From Novosphingobium sediminicola (GTDB lineage: Bacteria; Pseudomonadota; Alphaproteobacteria; Sphingomonadales; Sphingomonadaceae): 64,000 bases of DNA. The notes under the pieces were generated by a model. It made no database searches and was not told where the DNA came from. It saw only the letters and a list, made by a program, of their open reading frames with translations. The translations under genes were made by a program, and so were the position numbers. This document shows, one piece after another, positions 44,976 to 53,984 of this stretch (position 1 is the first letter of the stretch; each line of letters starts with the position of its first letter). Where the stretch lies: NCBI RefSeq assembly GCF_014196525.1, contig NZ_JACIDX010000006.1, positions 62,001 to 126,000 on the forward strand. The letters are read 5' to 3'.

Positions 44976-45281
44976 TCAAAGGATCAGCGTGGCGGATTTA
45001 TCCGCCGCCTGCGCCATCAGGCTCAGCGCCTGATGGCCGCGCCCGGTCAGGCAATAGCGGCCCTCGACTATCTGTTCGACCAACCCTTCGGAGCATAGCG
45101 CCGAGAGCCAGAGCAGCGCCGTGGCCATGCCCTCCGGCCCCAGATCGGCCAGATCGCCGGGGCCAAGCCCTTCATAGCCGACCACATCAAGCCGCATCAG
45201 CAGGTCGATCCCGTCAACCGGGAACATCCGGTTATGCAGGATGCGCGCTGCGGTAATGATATGATGCAGGATGGCGAACAT
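44976..45281 (-). CDS. Hypothetical small protein, possible winged-helix fold
   Basis: A 101-residue protein with no family I recognise. The C-terminal half (EGMATALLWLSALCSEGLVE followed by QIVEGRYCLTGRGHQ) looks like the helix-helix-wing layout of small winged-helix regulators, where GRYCLTGRG would be the wing. An inverted repeat GGCCTC/GAGGCC (45290-45306) lies immediately upstream of its start, in the leader after the convergent-oriented msrA stop. Codon use matches its neighbours. Function unknown. Confidence 0.6.
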   Translation of the reverse strand: MFAILHHIITAARILHNRMFPVDGIDLLMRLDVVGYEGLGPGDLADLGPEGMATALLWLSALCSEGLVEQIVEGRYCLTGRGHQALSLMAQAADKSATLIL

Positions 45282-45379
45282 GGAACCGGCCTCTCATTGG
45301 GGTGAGGCCTGGTCCCATGGATCGATAAATCGGGAAATTGATCAAAGATGGTTTTTGCAATCGGTTTTACTGATTGACC

Positions 45380-45910
45380 TTACCCCTTCAACCTGTCCGC
45401 AAATCCCTTCTTCAGCTTGGCCAGCTTGGGCGGGATCACGGCAAGGCAATAGGGATTGCGCTGGCCTTCGCCCACCCAGTAATCCTGATGATAGTCCTCG
45501 GCCGGATACCATGGCGCGATGGGCTCGATCGAGGTGACGATGGGGGCGGGCCAGTCCTTTTGCGCGCGCAGTTTGGCGGTTTCGGCCTCGGCGCTTTGTA
45601 CGGCATCCAGGGGGAAGATCGCGCTGCGATACTGTGTGCCCACGTCATTGCCCTGCCGGTTGAGCTGCGTCGGGTCATGGGTTGCAAAAAACACGTCGAG
45701 CAGCGCGCCATAGGACAGAACCGCCGGATCGAACGTGATACGGATCGCCTCGGCATGGCCGGTCGCCCCGCCGCATACCTGTTTGTAGGTGGGATTTTCC
45801 ACCGCGCCGCCGATATAGCCGCTTTCCACGTTCCTGACCCCGGCCAGTTGTCGAAACACCGCTTCGACGCACCAGAAACAGCCGCCTGCGACAATTGCCT
45901 GCTGGGCCAT
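45380..45910 (-). CDS. msrA: Peptide-methionine (S)-S-oxide reductase
   Basis: A 176-residue enzyme that reduces methionine-S-sulfoxide in proteins. The active-site motif reads [11 protein letters not shown] with catalytic Cys11 and a second Cys14, a variant of the common GCFWG; the substrate pocket YHQDYW is present. No fused MsrB domain; msrB is a separate gene at 32.3 kb. It lies upstream of a small unknown gene on the same strand, 98 bases away, and is divergent from aguB. Confidence 0.93.
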   Translation of the reverse strand: MAQQAIVAGGCFWCVEAVFRQLAGVRNVESGYIGGAVENPTYKQVCGGATGHAEAIRITFDPAVLSYGALLDVFFATHDPTQLNRQGNDVGTQYRSAIFPLDAVQSAEAETAKLRAQKDWPAPIVTSIEPIAPWYPAEDYHQDYWVGEGQRNPYCLAVIPPKLAKLKKGFADRLKG

Positions 45911-46007
45911 GCCTATTCTCCAATCTTTCGCGAATGGGCCCTAGATAGGAACGATCGCGCCGCCTGCAATGGTGGACATATTTCCGTCCCCGACATAGGA
46001 AGCCGCC

Positions 46008-46854
<847 letters not shown>

Positions 46855-46880
<26 letters not shown>

Positions 46881-47382
46881 CCTCTATGTGATCGCACTTG
46901 GCTCGAACGTTCGCCATGCGCGCCATGGCGGGCCAGAGCGTGTGTTGCAGGCCGCCGTTGCCGCGCTGGCGCAGGCGGGGCTGGGGGTCGAGGCGATGGC
47001 GCCGGTGATTCGCAGCGCGCCGCTGGGGCCGTCCTTGCGGCGCTATGCCAATGGGGCGGTGCTGGTGCGTTCGGATCTGTTGCCGCCTGCGATGCTGGGC
47101 CTGCTTAAATCCATCGAGCGCGAATTTGGGCGGCGGGGCGGAAAACGCTGGGGTTCGCGGGTGCTCGACCTTGATATCGTGCTGTGGGGCGGGGGAGAAT
47201 GGCGCTCTGTCGGGCTTTGCGTGCCCCATGCCTCGTTCCGGCTGCGCGACTTTGTTTTGCGCCCGGTGGCCGCACTTGTCCCCAACTGGCGCGATCCGCG
47301 CACAGGTTTTAGCATCAAACAGTTACACAGCCGCTTGACCCGGAGCCTCCGCGCCCCTAGGGAACCGCGACCCGGCGCCTGA
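46855..47382 (+). CDS. folK: 2-amino-4-hydroxy-6-hydroxymethyldihydropteridine pyrophosphokinase
   Basis: A 175-residue folate-biosynthesis enzyme that transfers pyrophosphate from ATP to hydroxymethyldihydropterin. The motifs LGSNVRH at the N-terminus, the pterin/ATP-binding KRWGSRVLDLDIVLWGGG (about 92-109) and VPHASFRLRDFVLRP are present. The start MAALPRTSDL at 46855 lies inside the end of aguB; an upstream frame from 46753 is a shadow of aguB. The tRNA-Lys gene begins 26 bases after its stop. Confidence 0.88.
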
Positions 47383-47408
47383 AGCTTCCCTTTCAGCCGC
47401 ACTTATGG

Positions 47409-47484
47409 GGGCCCATAGCTCAGTCGGTAGAGCAACTGACTTTTAATCAGTAGGTCTCTGGTTCGAATCCAGATGGGCTCACCA
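47409..47484 (+). tRNA. tRNA-Lys (anticodon TTT)
   Basis: Seventy-six bases that fold as a complete cloverleaf. The acceptor GGGCCCA pairs with TGGGCTC (one G-U) and the D stem is GCTC/GAGC. The anticodon stem is ACTGA/TCAGT with loop CTTTTAA (anticodon TTT at 47442-47444), and the T arm is TCTGGTTCGAATCCAGA. The 3' CCA is encoded. No integrase gene or duplicated 3' end is visible nearby. Confidence 0.98.
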
Positions 47485-47571
47485 CCAATCCCACGATTTT
47501 GAAACTGGTTTGATCTTCCCCTTCCGGGGAGCGCCGAGCCATGTCTGGCGCGCGCATCGGCCCGATGTCGC

Positions 47572-47610
47572 AAAAAAAAGCCGGGGCAGGCCCAAACCCA
47601 CCCCGGCTTT
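47572..47610 (-). terminator. Rho-independent terminator after the third TBDR gene
   Basis: On the minus strand AAGCCGGGG / CCCCGGCTT (nine pairs) is followed by a run of T residues (TTTTTTG). It lies about 23 bases beyond the receptor stop. Confidence 0.85.
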
Positions 47611-47632
47611 CCTATGGCTTTAGCGCCGGATC

Positions 47633-49930
47633 TCAGCGCAGGCTTAGCGCCACGCCGAAGATGCGCGGTTCGTTGTACACGCCCGCCATGTAGTTCTCGA
47701 TCACGCCGATCAGATTGTGCTTGTTGAGCAGATTGCGGGCAAAGGCCGCGATCTCGTAATGCGGGGTGGCATAGCCGATGCGCGCGCCCAGTTCATTGTT
47801 GCCGTTGGCGGTGAATTCCGCCGAACGGTAAAGGACAAAGCTGGTCTTGCCTTGAATGTTCCAGTCACCCGCCGCATAGAGCTTGGCCCCATTGCCCAGC
47901 GGCACGTCATAGCGGGCCGACAGGTTCAGGTTATAGGTCGGCGCATTGGGCAGGGGATTGCCGTTGATCGGCACGAAATAGGACGTGCCGGTGCCCGTAC
48001 CCTTGGTGAAGCCGCCGGTGTTATACACGGTGCAGACCTGCACCCCGTTCAGCCCGCAGGTCTGGGCATAGACGTTGCTGTCCTTGATTTCGGTATGCAG
48101 CAGCGACAGGCCAGAGCTGAGCGTCAGGTTGCCGGCCTTCAGGCTGAGATCGGCCTCGCCGCCATAGCCCACCGCCTTGTTGGCGTTGAACAGCACGCCG
48201 TTGCCGTTGCTGTCATTGCCGTTCAACTGGATGTTGTTGACGGTGTAGTAGAAGCCGGTGAGGTTGAAGTGCAGCGCGCCGCCAAGACCGGTGGTCTTGA
48301 TGCCCGCTTCCCAACTGGTGTTGGTTTCGCTGTTGGCGGTGGTGAAATCGCTGTTGAACACGGCCGAGCGGCCCTGAATCGTCGGCCCGCGGAAACCGCG
48401 CGCCACGCGGGCATAGAGGTTCACGTCCGCGCTGGCCTTATACAGCAGGCTCAGATCCCAGCTCGGCTGGGTGTCGGCCAGGCGCACATAGGTGCGGCCT
48501 GTATAGGTCGAGACGCCCGCCGCCGTATTGGCGGTTTTCAGCAGCGCGGTCTTCTTCGTGTCATTGGTCACGCGGATGCCGCCCGTCACCGTCAGACGGT
48601 CGTCCAGCTTGTACGAAGCCTGACCGAACACGCCCCAGCTGGTGTTGATATTGTGCAGCAGCACCCAGTTGTTCGGATTATAGGCCGCCGTGGTCAGGAA
48701 ATAGCCGCGCTGGTCGAATTCGGTGTCATCGCGCGCATCGAAATAGATGCCGCCCACCTGCCACTTGAAGCGCGCATTGTCCTTGCTGGCCAGACGCACT
48801 TCCTGCGTCCACTGGTCAAGCCCGCGCAGGCGGCCCTGCGACTGGCCATAGCCGTTGGCCGCGCCGTTGAAGGGGAAGTTGACCGCAGCGCCGCCATCGG
48901 TATCGCCGCGCGACCAGCCATCGGCGCCCTGATAGGACGTGATCGAGGTCAGCGTGACATTGCCGTAATCGTGGCGCACGCGCAGCGTCTGGCCATAGGT
49001 GGAATAGTTCTGCGGGTTGTTCTGCGCCTCGTCATAGGCAACCTGCTTCTGGTTCCATCCCGCCACGGTCTTGTTGCTGCCCTTGGCCAGCGAGCCGCGA
49101 TAGAACAGGGTCGAGGTGCCCTGATAGGCGCGGTAATTGGTGGTCAGGTTAATGCTGGTGTCGGAGCTGGGGTCGAATTGCAGCTGAAACCGGGTGTCGT
49201 TTTCAGTAAAGCGGCCCAGCGTTTTGCCGCCGCCCACGGTGCCATCGGCGCTGACGCCGGTATAGGTGTTGGTCACCCAGTTGTCGCGGTGTTGATAAAG
49301 CGAGGAGAGGCGGAAGGTGACCGTGCCGTCCTTGGCGATCGGGCCGGACAGGGCGGCCTCTACGCTCTGCGTGTTATAGCTGCCCCAGCTGGCGTCGATA
49401 TGGCTGGTCCAGTCCTTGGTGGGCTTGGCATTGTCGAACTTGATGATGCCTGCCGTGGTGTTGCGGCCAAACAGCGAGCCCTGCGGCCCGCGCAGCACTT
49501 CGACCTGCGCCACGTCATAGGCCGGGTTCGATTTGAGCACGACATGCTCAAGCACCACATCGTCCTGGATGATCGACACAGGCTGGCTGGCGCCGAGGTA
49601 GAAGTCGACATTGCCAAGGCCGCGAATGTAGAAACGCGGGAAGATGCGGCCGGTGGTCGATTCCACATAGAGGCTGGGCACTTTGCCCGACAGGCTGAGC
49701 AGGGAATCGCCACCGCCCGCGCGCGGGCCGGTCAGATCGTCGCTGCGCAGCACGGCCACGCTGAGCGGCACGTTCTGGAGATTTTCGCTGCGGCGCTGGG
49801 CGGTCACGGTGATGACGTTGGCGTCATTGGCTGCCTCAGCGGCCTGCGCATGGGTCGGGGCCAGCGCGATCAGACCGGCCAGAGCCAGAGCCCGGCGCGA
49901 GATCGCGGCTGTTTGAAGCGACGTTTTCAT
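47633..49930 (-). CDS. TonB-dependent outer-membrane receptor
   Basis: A 765-residue TBDR: signal peptide about 1-28, TonB-box-like VITVTAQRRSENLQNVPLS, plug phrases RFYIRGLGNVDF and GRNTTAGIIKFD, and a barrel that ends GVALSLR. The plug differs clearly from the two island receptors. ATG at 49930 has GAGGGAGCA before it; the longer frame to 50068 is unlikely. No transport or catabolic partners adjoin it, so its substrate cannot be guessed. The 277 bases upstream carry no gene. Confidence 0.92.
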   Translation of the reverse strand: MKTSLQTAAISRRALALAGLIALAPTHAQAAEAANDANVITVTAQRRSENLQNVPLSVAVLRSDDLTGPRAGGGDSLLSLSGKVPSLYVESTTGRIFPRFYIRGLGNVDFYLGASQPVSIIQDDVVLEHVVLKSNPAYDVAQVEVLRGPQGSLFGRNTTAGIIKFDNAKPTKDWTSHIDASWGSYNTQSVEAALSGPIAKDGTVTFRLSSLYQHRDNWVTNTYTGVSADGTVGGGKTLGRFTENDTRFQLQFDPSSDTSINLTTNYRAYQGTSTLFYRGSLAKGSNKTVAGWNQKQVAYDEAQNNPQNYSTYGQTLRVRHDYGNVTLTSITSYQGADGWSRGDTDGGAAVNFPFNGAANGYGQSQGRLRGLDQWTQEVRLASKDNARFKWQVGGIYFDARDDTEFDQRGYFLTTAAYNPNNWVLLHNINTSWGVFGQASYKLDDRLTVTGGIRVTNDTKKTALLKTANTAAGVSTYTGRTYVRLADTQPSWDLSLLYKASADVNLYARVARGFRGPTIQGRSAVFNSDFTTANSETNTSWEAGIKTTGLGGALHFNLTGFYYTVNNIQLNGNDSNGNGVLFNANKAVGYGGEADLSLKAGNLTLSSGLSLLHTEIKDSNVYAQTCGLNGVQVCTVYNTGGFTKGTGTGTSYFVPINGNPLPNAPTYNLNLSARYDVPLGNGAKLYAAGDWNIQGKTSFVLYRSAEFTANGNNELGARIGYATPHYEIAAFARNLLNKHNLIGVIENYMAGVYNEPRIFGVALSLR

Positions 49931-50207
49931 GGATTGCTCCCTCAACAAATTTGAAAACCTGACAGGGCGCGTCGCCAGTTTGCATCGGCGCCCTTGGGTG
50001 AAATGACACAATGGTTCCAGCGGCCCGTCCGCCATGGCGTCGGCAGGCTTGACCCAGAATTGTGACATTCCTGTCGCGAACTAGGCGCATTGACTGGATT
50101 TGCCGCGATATTTTGGCGAGATTGCATCGCTTTGCTGCAACAGCGTATCATTTGTGCAACGGAATAGGGGGTTTTGAGGGTTAACGAAACAACCCTTCGC
50201 GGACCTT

Positions 50208-51698
50208 CTATCCGCGTCCGGGATGGGTCTGTGCGTCATGTCCGGTGACCGCGTCAGGCCATGGGCCTTGCCAGCAGGAAGCGGGATCGCGGGGGCGGCG
50301 CAAAACCGCGCCGGGCCGGATCATGGCCGGGAAACGCGCCAGCGGGGCGACATAGGTGGCCGCGCCCGATGGCACCACGCCGTAATAGCCGCAAGCCACG
50401 TCAGGCGCACGCGGCCATGCGATGGCGCGGGCGATTTCGCCTATCGGGGTGGCCAATCCAATGGTTAATGCGACAAGCGCGACCCCTTTCGCCGGGCCCC
50501 AAGCGGATTCTTGTTTGGGTTGCACCAGAAGGTCCGCGATCAGCACCGCCAGAACGGCCAGCGCCGGAATGCTGGCGCGCATGGCGAAATCCATGCCGCC
50601 GCCCACCCGGCCAAAGGGGATCAGCAAGAGCGAGGCAACCATGATCCATACCGTGGCCGCGCCATAGGCCCCGGACGAGGGCCGCAGCCGCAGAGCCAAC
50701 AGATAGGCGCCAATCTCCAGCAGGATGAAGATCGGATAGGAGTGCAAAGGCAAAGGCATGGCCAAGGCGCCGACCGTATCGCCCGCCACCACCAGATAGG
50801 CCAGCCCCGGCAGCGCGGCCCCTGCCGCCAATCCTGCCCAGATGACATCGCGCGAAAACAGCGACCGGGCATAGGCATGGAGCGCAAAGGGCAGGCATCC
50901 TATCGCCGCCAGCGGCGAGAGCAGAGGCAGAAACGGGACCATCACCGCCATCACGACGCGCGGCGCCTTGCCCCGCCGCCATGCCAGATAGGCCGCGGCA
51001 AAGATCCAGCCCGCCAGCCCATGTTGCGGCACCCAGAACATCTGCGTGATATGGGCGCTGAACTGAAACCCGGCCCATTGCTCCAGATGCAGGGTCAGGG
51101 GCTGGCCTGCCAGCGCCTGACCGACAATGTCCATGCCGCTGAAACCCAGAAAGACCGCAAGACCGATAGCCTTGGCCCGCCCGCCGTCGAACAGCGTTGA
51201 TCCGGCGCCCAGCACCAGCGTCAGCAACAGGCTGTTTTGCGCCCACAAGGCCCATTCGGCGGCATGGACATTACCCGTCAGCGCAGGCCCCAGATACATG
51301 CCCAGCGGCGCGCGCAGCACCATCGGCCCGCCCGCGACGTCATAGGCAAACGGCCATGGATTGAGCGTCAGATCGCGCAACACCGCCAGTCGCACCTGCC
51401 AGTCGGTGTTGGCATAGGTCAGCCGCCCTTCGCCCCCCACCAGCAGCACCGCCATGGCCACCACCGCGCAGACGGCCAGATCGCGCCATGCAATATATCC
51501 GCCCCAGCCCGGCGCGCGGGCCACACCCGCAATGGCCGCCAGACCCATCGCGCCGCCCGCCAGCCACCACCACAGCGGCAAGCCCAGAAAAGCCCACAGA
51601 CCCGCCTGCATCAGGCCAAGCAGCCCCAGCAGGGTCAGCATCAGCCAGCGCAGCGAAAGCCCGCCATTCCGTTCCGCCAAGGCATCATTCCCGTCCAT
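50208..51698 (-). CDS. Polytopic membrane protein of unknown function
   Basis: A 496-residue integral membrane protein with about eleven or twelve hydrophobic segments and a Pro/Arg-rich cytoplasmic or periplasmic tail of about 70 residues (HDAQTHPGRG at the end). The overall shape, including an early large loop with NTDWQVRLAVLRDL, resembles GT-C-type integral membrane glycosyltransferases, but no catalytic Asp motif stands out. It is transcribed toward the TBDR promoter region; upstream is the GGDEF-EAL gene. Function unassigned. Confidence 0.72.
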   Translation of the reverse strand: MDGNDALAERNGGLSLRWLMLTLLGLLGLMQAGLWAFLGLPLWWWLAGGAMGLAAIAGVARAPGWGGYIAWRDLAVCAVVAMAVLLVGGEGRLTYANTDWQVRLAVLRDLTLNPWPFAYDVAGGPMVLRAPLGMYLGPALTGNVHAAEWALWAQNSLLLTLVLGAGSTLFDGGRAKAIGLAVFLGFSGMDIVGQALAGQPLTLHLEQWAGFQFSAHITQMFWVPQHGLAGWIFAAAYLAWRRGKAPRVVMAVMVPFLPLLSPLAAIGCLPFALHAYARSLFSRDVIWAGLAAGAALPGLAYLVVAGDTVGALAMPLPLHSYPIFILLEIGAYLLALRLRPSSGAYGAATVWIMVASLLLIPFGRVGGGMDFAMRASIPALAVLAVLIADLLVQPKQESAWGPAKGVALVALTIGLATPIGEIARAIAWPRAPDVACGYYGVVPSGAATYVAPLARFPAMIRPGAVLRRPRDPASCWQGPWPDAVTGHDAQTHPGRG

Positions 51699-51759
51699 GG
51701 CGCCAGCATAGGGCAGGGCTTACCCAAATAAGGTTAATGGGTGTGAGTGGCGCAAGTCA

Positions 51760-53769
51760 TCAGGCGACGGCGGTCCGGCGGTCGGAATCCAGCCATGAGG
51801 CCTGCGCATCGGCGCAGCGCAGCAGGAGTTCGGCCAGCGGCAGGGGTTTGCTGAAAAGATAGCCCTGCGCATGTTCGCAGCCCGCCTCGGCCAGCGTCTG
51901 GCGCTGGGCCTCGGTTTCGACGCCTTCGGCCACGCAGGTCAGGCCGATGGTGTGGCAAAGGGTGATGACCGCCGAGGTGATCGTGCTGCCCTCTTCGGTG
52001 TCCAGCGCGCCGACAAAGCTGCGGTCGATCTTGACCTTGTCGAGCGGCAGGCGCTGAACATAACCGAGGCTGGAATAGCCGGTGCCGAAATCATCCAGCG
52101 CGATGCCCACGCCAAGGTCGCGGAACGCCTGAAGGGCTTGCGCGGCGGCATCGGCATTGCGCATCACGGCGGTTTCGGTCACCTCGATCCAGATGCGGTG
52201 CGGGGCGATGCCCGCCGATGCGATCTCGTCGCGGATAAAGGCCAGCGTGCTGGCCGAGGTGAGGTCGCAGGCCGAAATGTTGAAGGACACGGCCACGCAA
52301 TCGGGCAATTGCCGCGCGGCCTTCAGCCCCTTTTTGAACACCGCGCGGGTGATTGAATGGATCGCGGTCGAGCGTTCGGCAATGGCGATGAATTCCATCG
52401 CGGAAATCTCGCCCAGCATCGGATTGGACCATCGGGCCAGCACCTCGACCGCGCTCAGCCGCCCGCTGGCCAATTCGACGATGGGCTGGAGCACGATGGA
52501 CAATTCCTCCTCGAAGGAACTGGCCTGAAGCGCGGCCTCGATGGCGCGGTCGGCGCGCACGGCGGTTTCAAGGCTGGGGGTGAACAGGCAGACGCCGCCG
52601 CCATGGACATGTTTGGCATGATAGAGCGCATAATCGGCCCGGTCGAACAGATCGGCCGCCTTGGTCCCGGCATCGGGATATTGTGCCACGCCCAGCGAGC
52701 CGCCCACCGAGAGCACGATCTCGCCGATCCGCAGCGGCGCGCGGACCTGTTGCAGCAGGCGTTCGCAGGTGCGTGCGAAATCAGCGACCTGTGTGTCGAT
52801 CAGCCCGAATTCATCCCCGCCCAGCCGATAGACCTGCACCGAAGGTCCGGCGGTGGCCCGCAACCGTCGCCCGATGGCTTCGAGCAGCCGGTCGCCGACC
52901 TGATGGCCATAGGTGTCGTTGATCGGCTTAAACCGGTCCAGATCGAGCACTCCCACTGCAAAGGGCAGGCCGGTGTTCTGATCGGTCCATGCATCCAGAT
53001 CGGCATAGAACTGGCGCCGGTTGGGCAGGCCGGTCAGGCTGTCGGTCATCGCCAGCTTGCGGTTTTCCTCGTTCAGCCGCTGCAATTCATGATGCTGGGT
53101 TGCCAGCAGGCTGCTCGATTTCACCTGTTTGCGGAAATGTTCAAACCCGTTGAACAGCACCCGCAGCAGCACCGCCAGCACCAGCGCGACATTGATGCCG
53201 ATGGTGGCAAAGGTGAGCAGGCGTTTGCTGAAACAGAAGATGATGAAGGCGGGCAGCACCGAAAGCGCCACCAGCAGCGCGGCTTGCGGCAGGACCACCA
53301 GACAGAAGATGCAGCCGATGACCGTGGTGGAAATATAGAGCGCCACATGGGCCTGTTCAAACGGCCCGCCATAGGGGGCAAGAGACAGCGACCATCCGGC
53401 ATAGGCCGCCGCAATCGGCGCCGCCACCATCGTCACCAGACGCAACTGGCGCTTGGCCTCTTCGGGGCTGGGCAGGCCGGTGCGCGATGAGCGCAGCCAG
53501 TGGATCATCCGAATGATGGTGATGGTGAACAGCACCCCCGGCGCGCTCAGCGTCAGCGACAGGGGGGCCTGTGCGCGATGGGTGATGGCCACGGCCAGCG
53601 AGTTGATAAGCAACAGGCCATAAAGGAGCGGAACCTGCCTTTGCAGATTCGCAGCCTGAGAAACAGCCATGTCCGGATCGGTTCCGACATTCGCGAACCA
53701 CCGGATCAGACGCGAAAACCCCAAGCGCCCTTCCCTTTCCATGCGAGCCAGCCAGATTGAACGCATCAT
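51760..53769 (-). CDS. Membrane-bound GGDEF-EAL protein (cyclic di-GMP turnover)
   Basis: A 669-residue protein. The N-terminal half (about 45-210) has six or so transmembrane helices without a recognisable sensor motif. A GGDEF domain has an intact RLGGDEF and no RxxD inhibitory site visible before it. An EAL domain has EVLARW in place of EAL but retains FNIS, WIEVTET, DDFGTG, VKIDRSF, AEGVET and AQGYLFSKPL, so it could hydrolyse cyclic di-GMP. The start MMRSIW at 53769 is taken; other Met codons upstream to 53883 are weak. Whether it makes or degrades the messenger is not decidable here. Confidence 0.88.
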   Translation of the reverse strand: MMRSIWLARMEREGRLGFSRLIRWFANVGTDPDMAVSQAANLQRQVPLLYGLLLINSLAVAITHRAQAPLSLTLSAPGVLFTITIIRMIHWLRSSRTGLPSPEEAKRQLRLVTMVAAPIAAAYAGWSLSLAPYGGPFEQAHVALYISTTVIGCIFCLVVLPQAALLVALSVLPAFIIFCFSKRLLTFATIGINVALVLAVLLRVLFNGFEHFRKQVKSSSLLATQHHELQRLNEENRKLAMTDSLTGLPNRRQFYADLDAWTDQNTGLPFAVGVLDLDRFKPINDTYGHQVGDRLLEAIGRRLRATAGPSVQVYRLGGDEFGLIDTQVADFARTCERLLQQVRAPLRIGEIVLSVGGSLGVAQYPDAGTKAADLFDRADYALYHAKHVHGGGVCLFTPSLETAVRADRAIEAALQASSFEEELSIVLQPIVELASGRLSAVEVLARWSNPMLGEISAMEFIAIAERSTAIHSITRAVFKKGLKAARQLPDCVAVSFNISACDLTSASTLAFIRDEIASAGIAPHRIWIEVTETAVMRNADAAAQALQAFRDLGVGIALDDFGTGYSSLGYVQRLPLDKVKIDRSFVGALDTEEGSTITSAVITLCHTIGLTCVAEGVETEAQRQTLAEAGCEHAQGYLFSKPLPLAELLLRCADAQASWLDSDRRTAVA

Positions 53770-53887
53770 GGGCCCCCATGAGTGAAAAGGCCTATAGTGC
53801 AGGCCTAGGTTAAAGCGCGGATGACATTGGATGAAGATGGGTAAGGTGTCCAGTAAAGCCCCCGTGTAAAACGCAGGTTCCACAATA

Positions 53888-53922
53888 CAAAACCCCTGCG
53901 CCGTTACCGGCGCAGGGGTTTG
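53888..53922 (-). terminator. Rho-independent terminator after the fourth TBDR gene
   Basis: AACCCCTGCGCC / GGCGCAGGGGTT (perfect 12-bp stem, loop GGTAAC on the minus strand) followed by TTGTATTG on the minus strand and TGGTTTTT on the plus strand. It lies about 65 bases beyond the receptor stop. Confidence 0.85.
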
Positions 53923-53984
53923 GTTTTTCCGATGGTCGTCACCGGCGGGCTATGGCCTTAACCGGCCCCGCCGTGCCGCTTTCA

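Noticed and set aside
47409..47484. tRNA-Lys as an integration site for a genomic island
   Set aside because: No integrase, no direct duplication of the tRNA 3' end and no change in gene type at this point; neighbours are core genes and a TBDR.
51760..53769. Degenerate EAL domain (EVLARW instead of EAL)
   Set aside because: EVL-type signatures occur in active enzymes and the other metal and catalytic motifs are intact, so loss of activity cannot be claimed.
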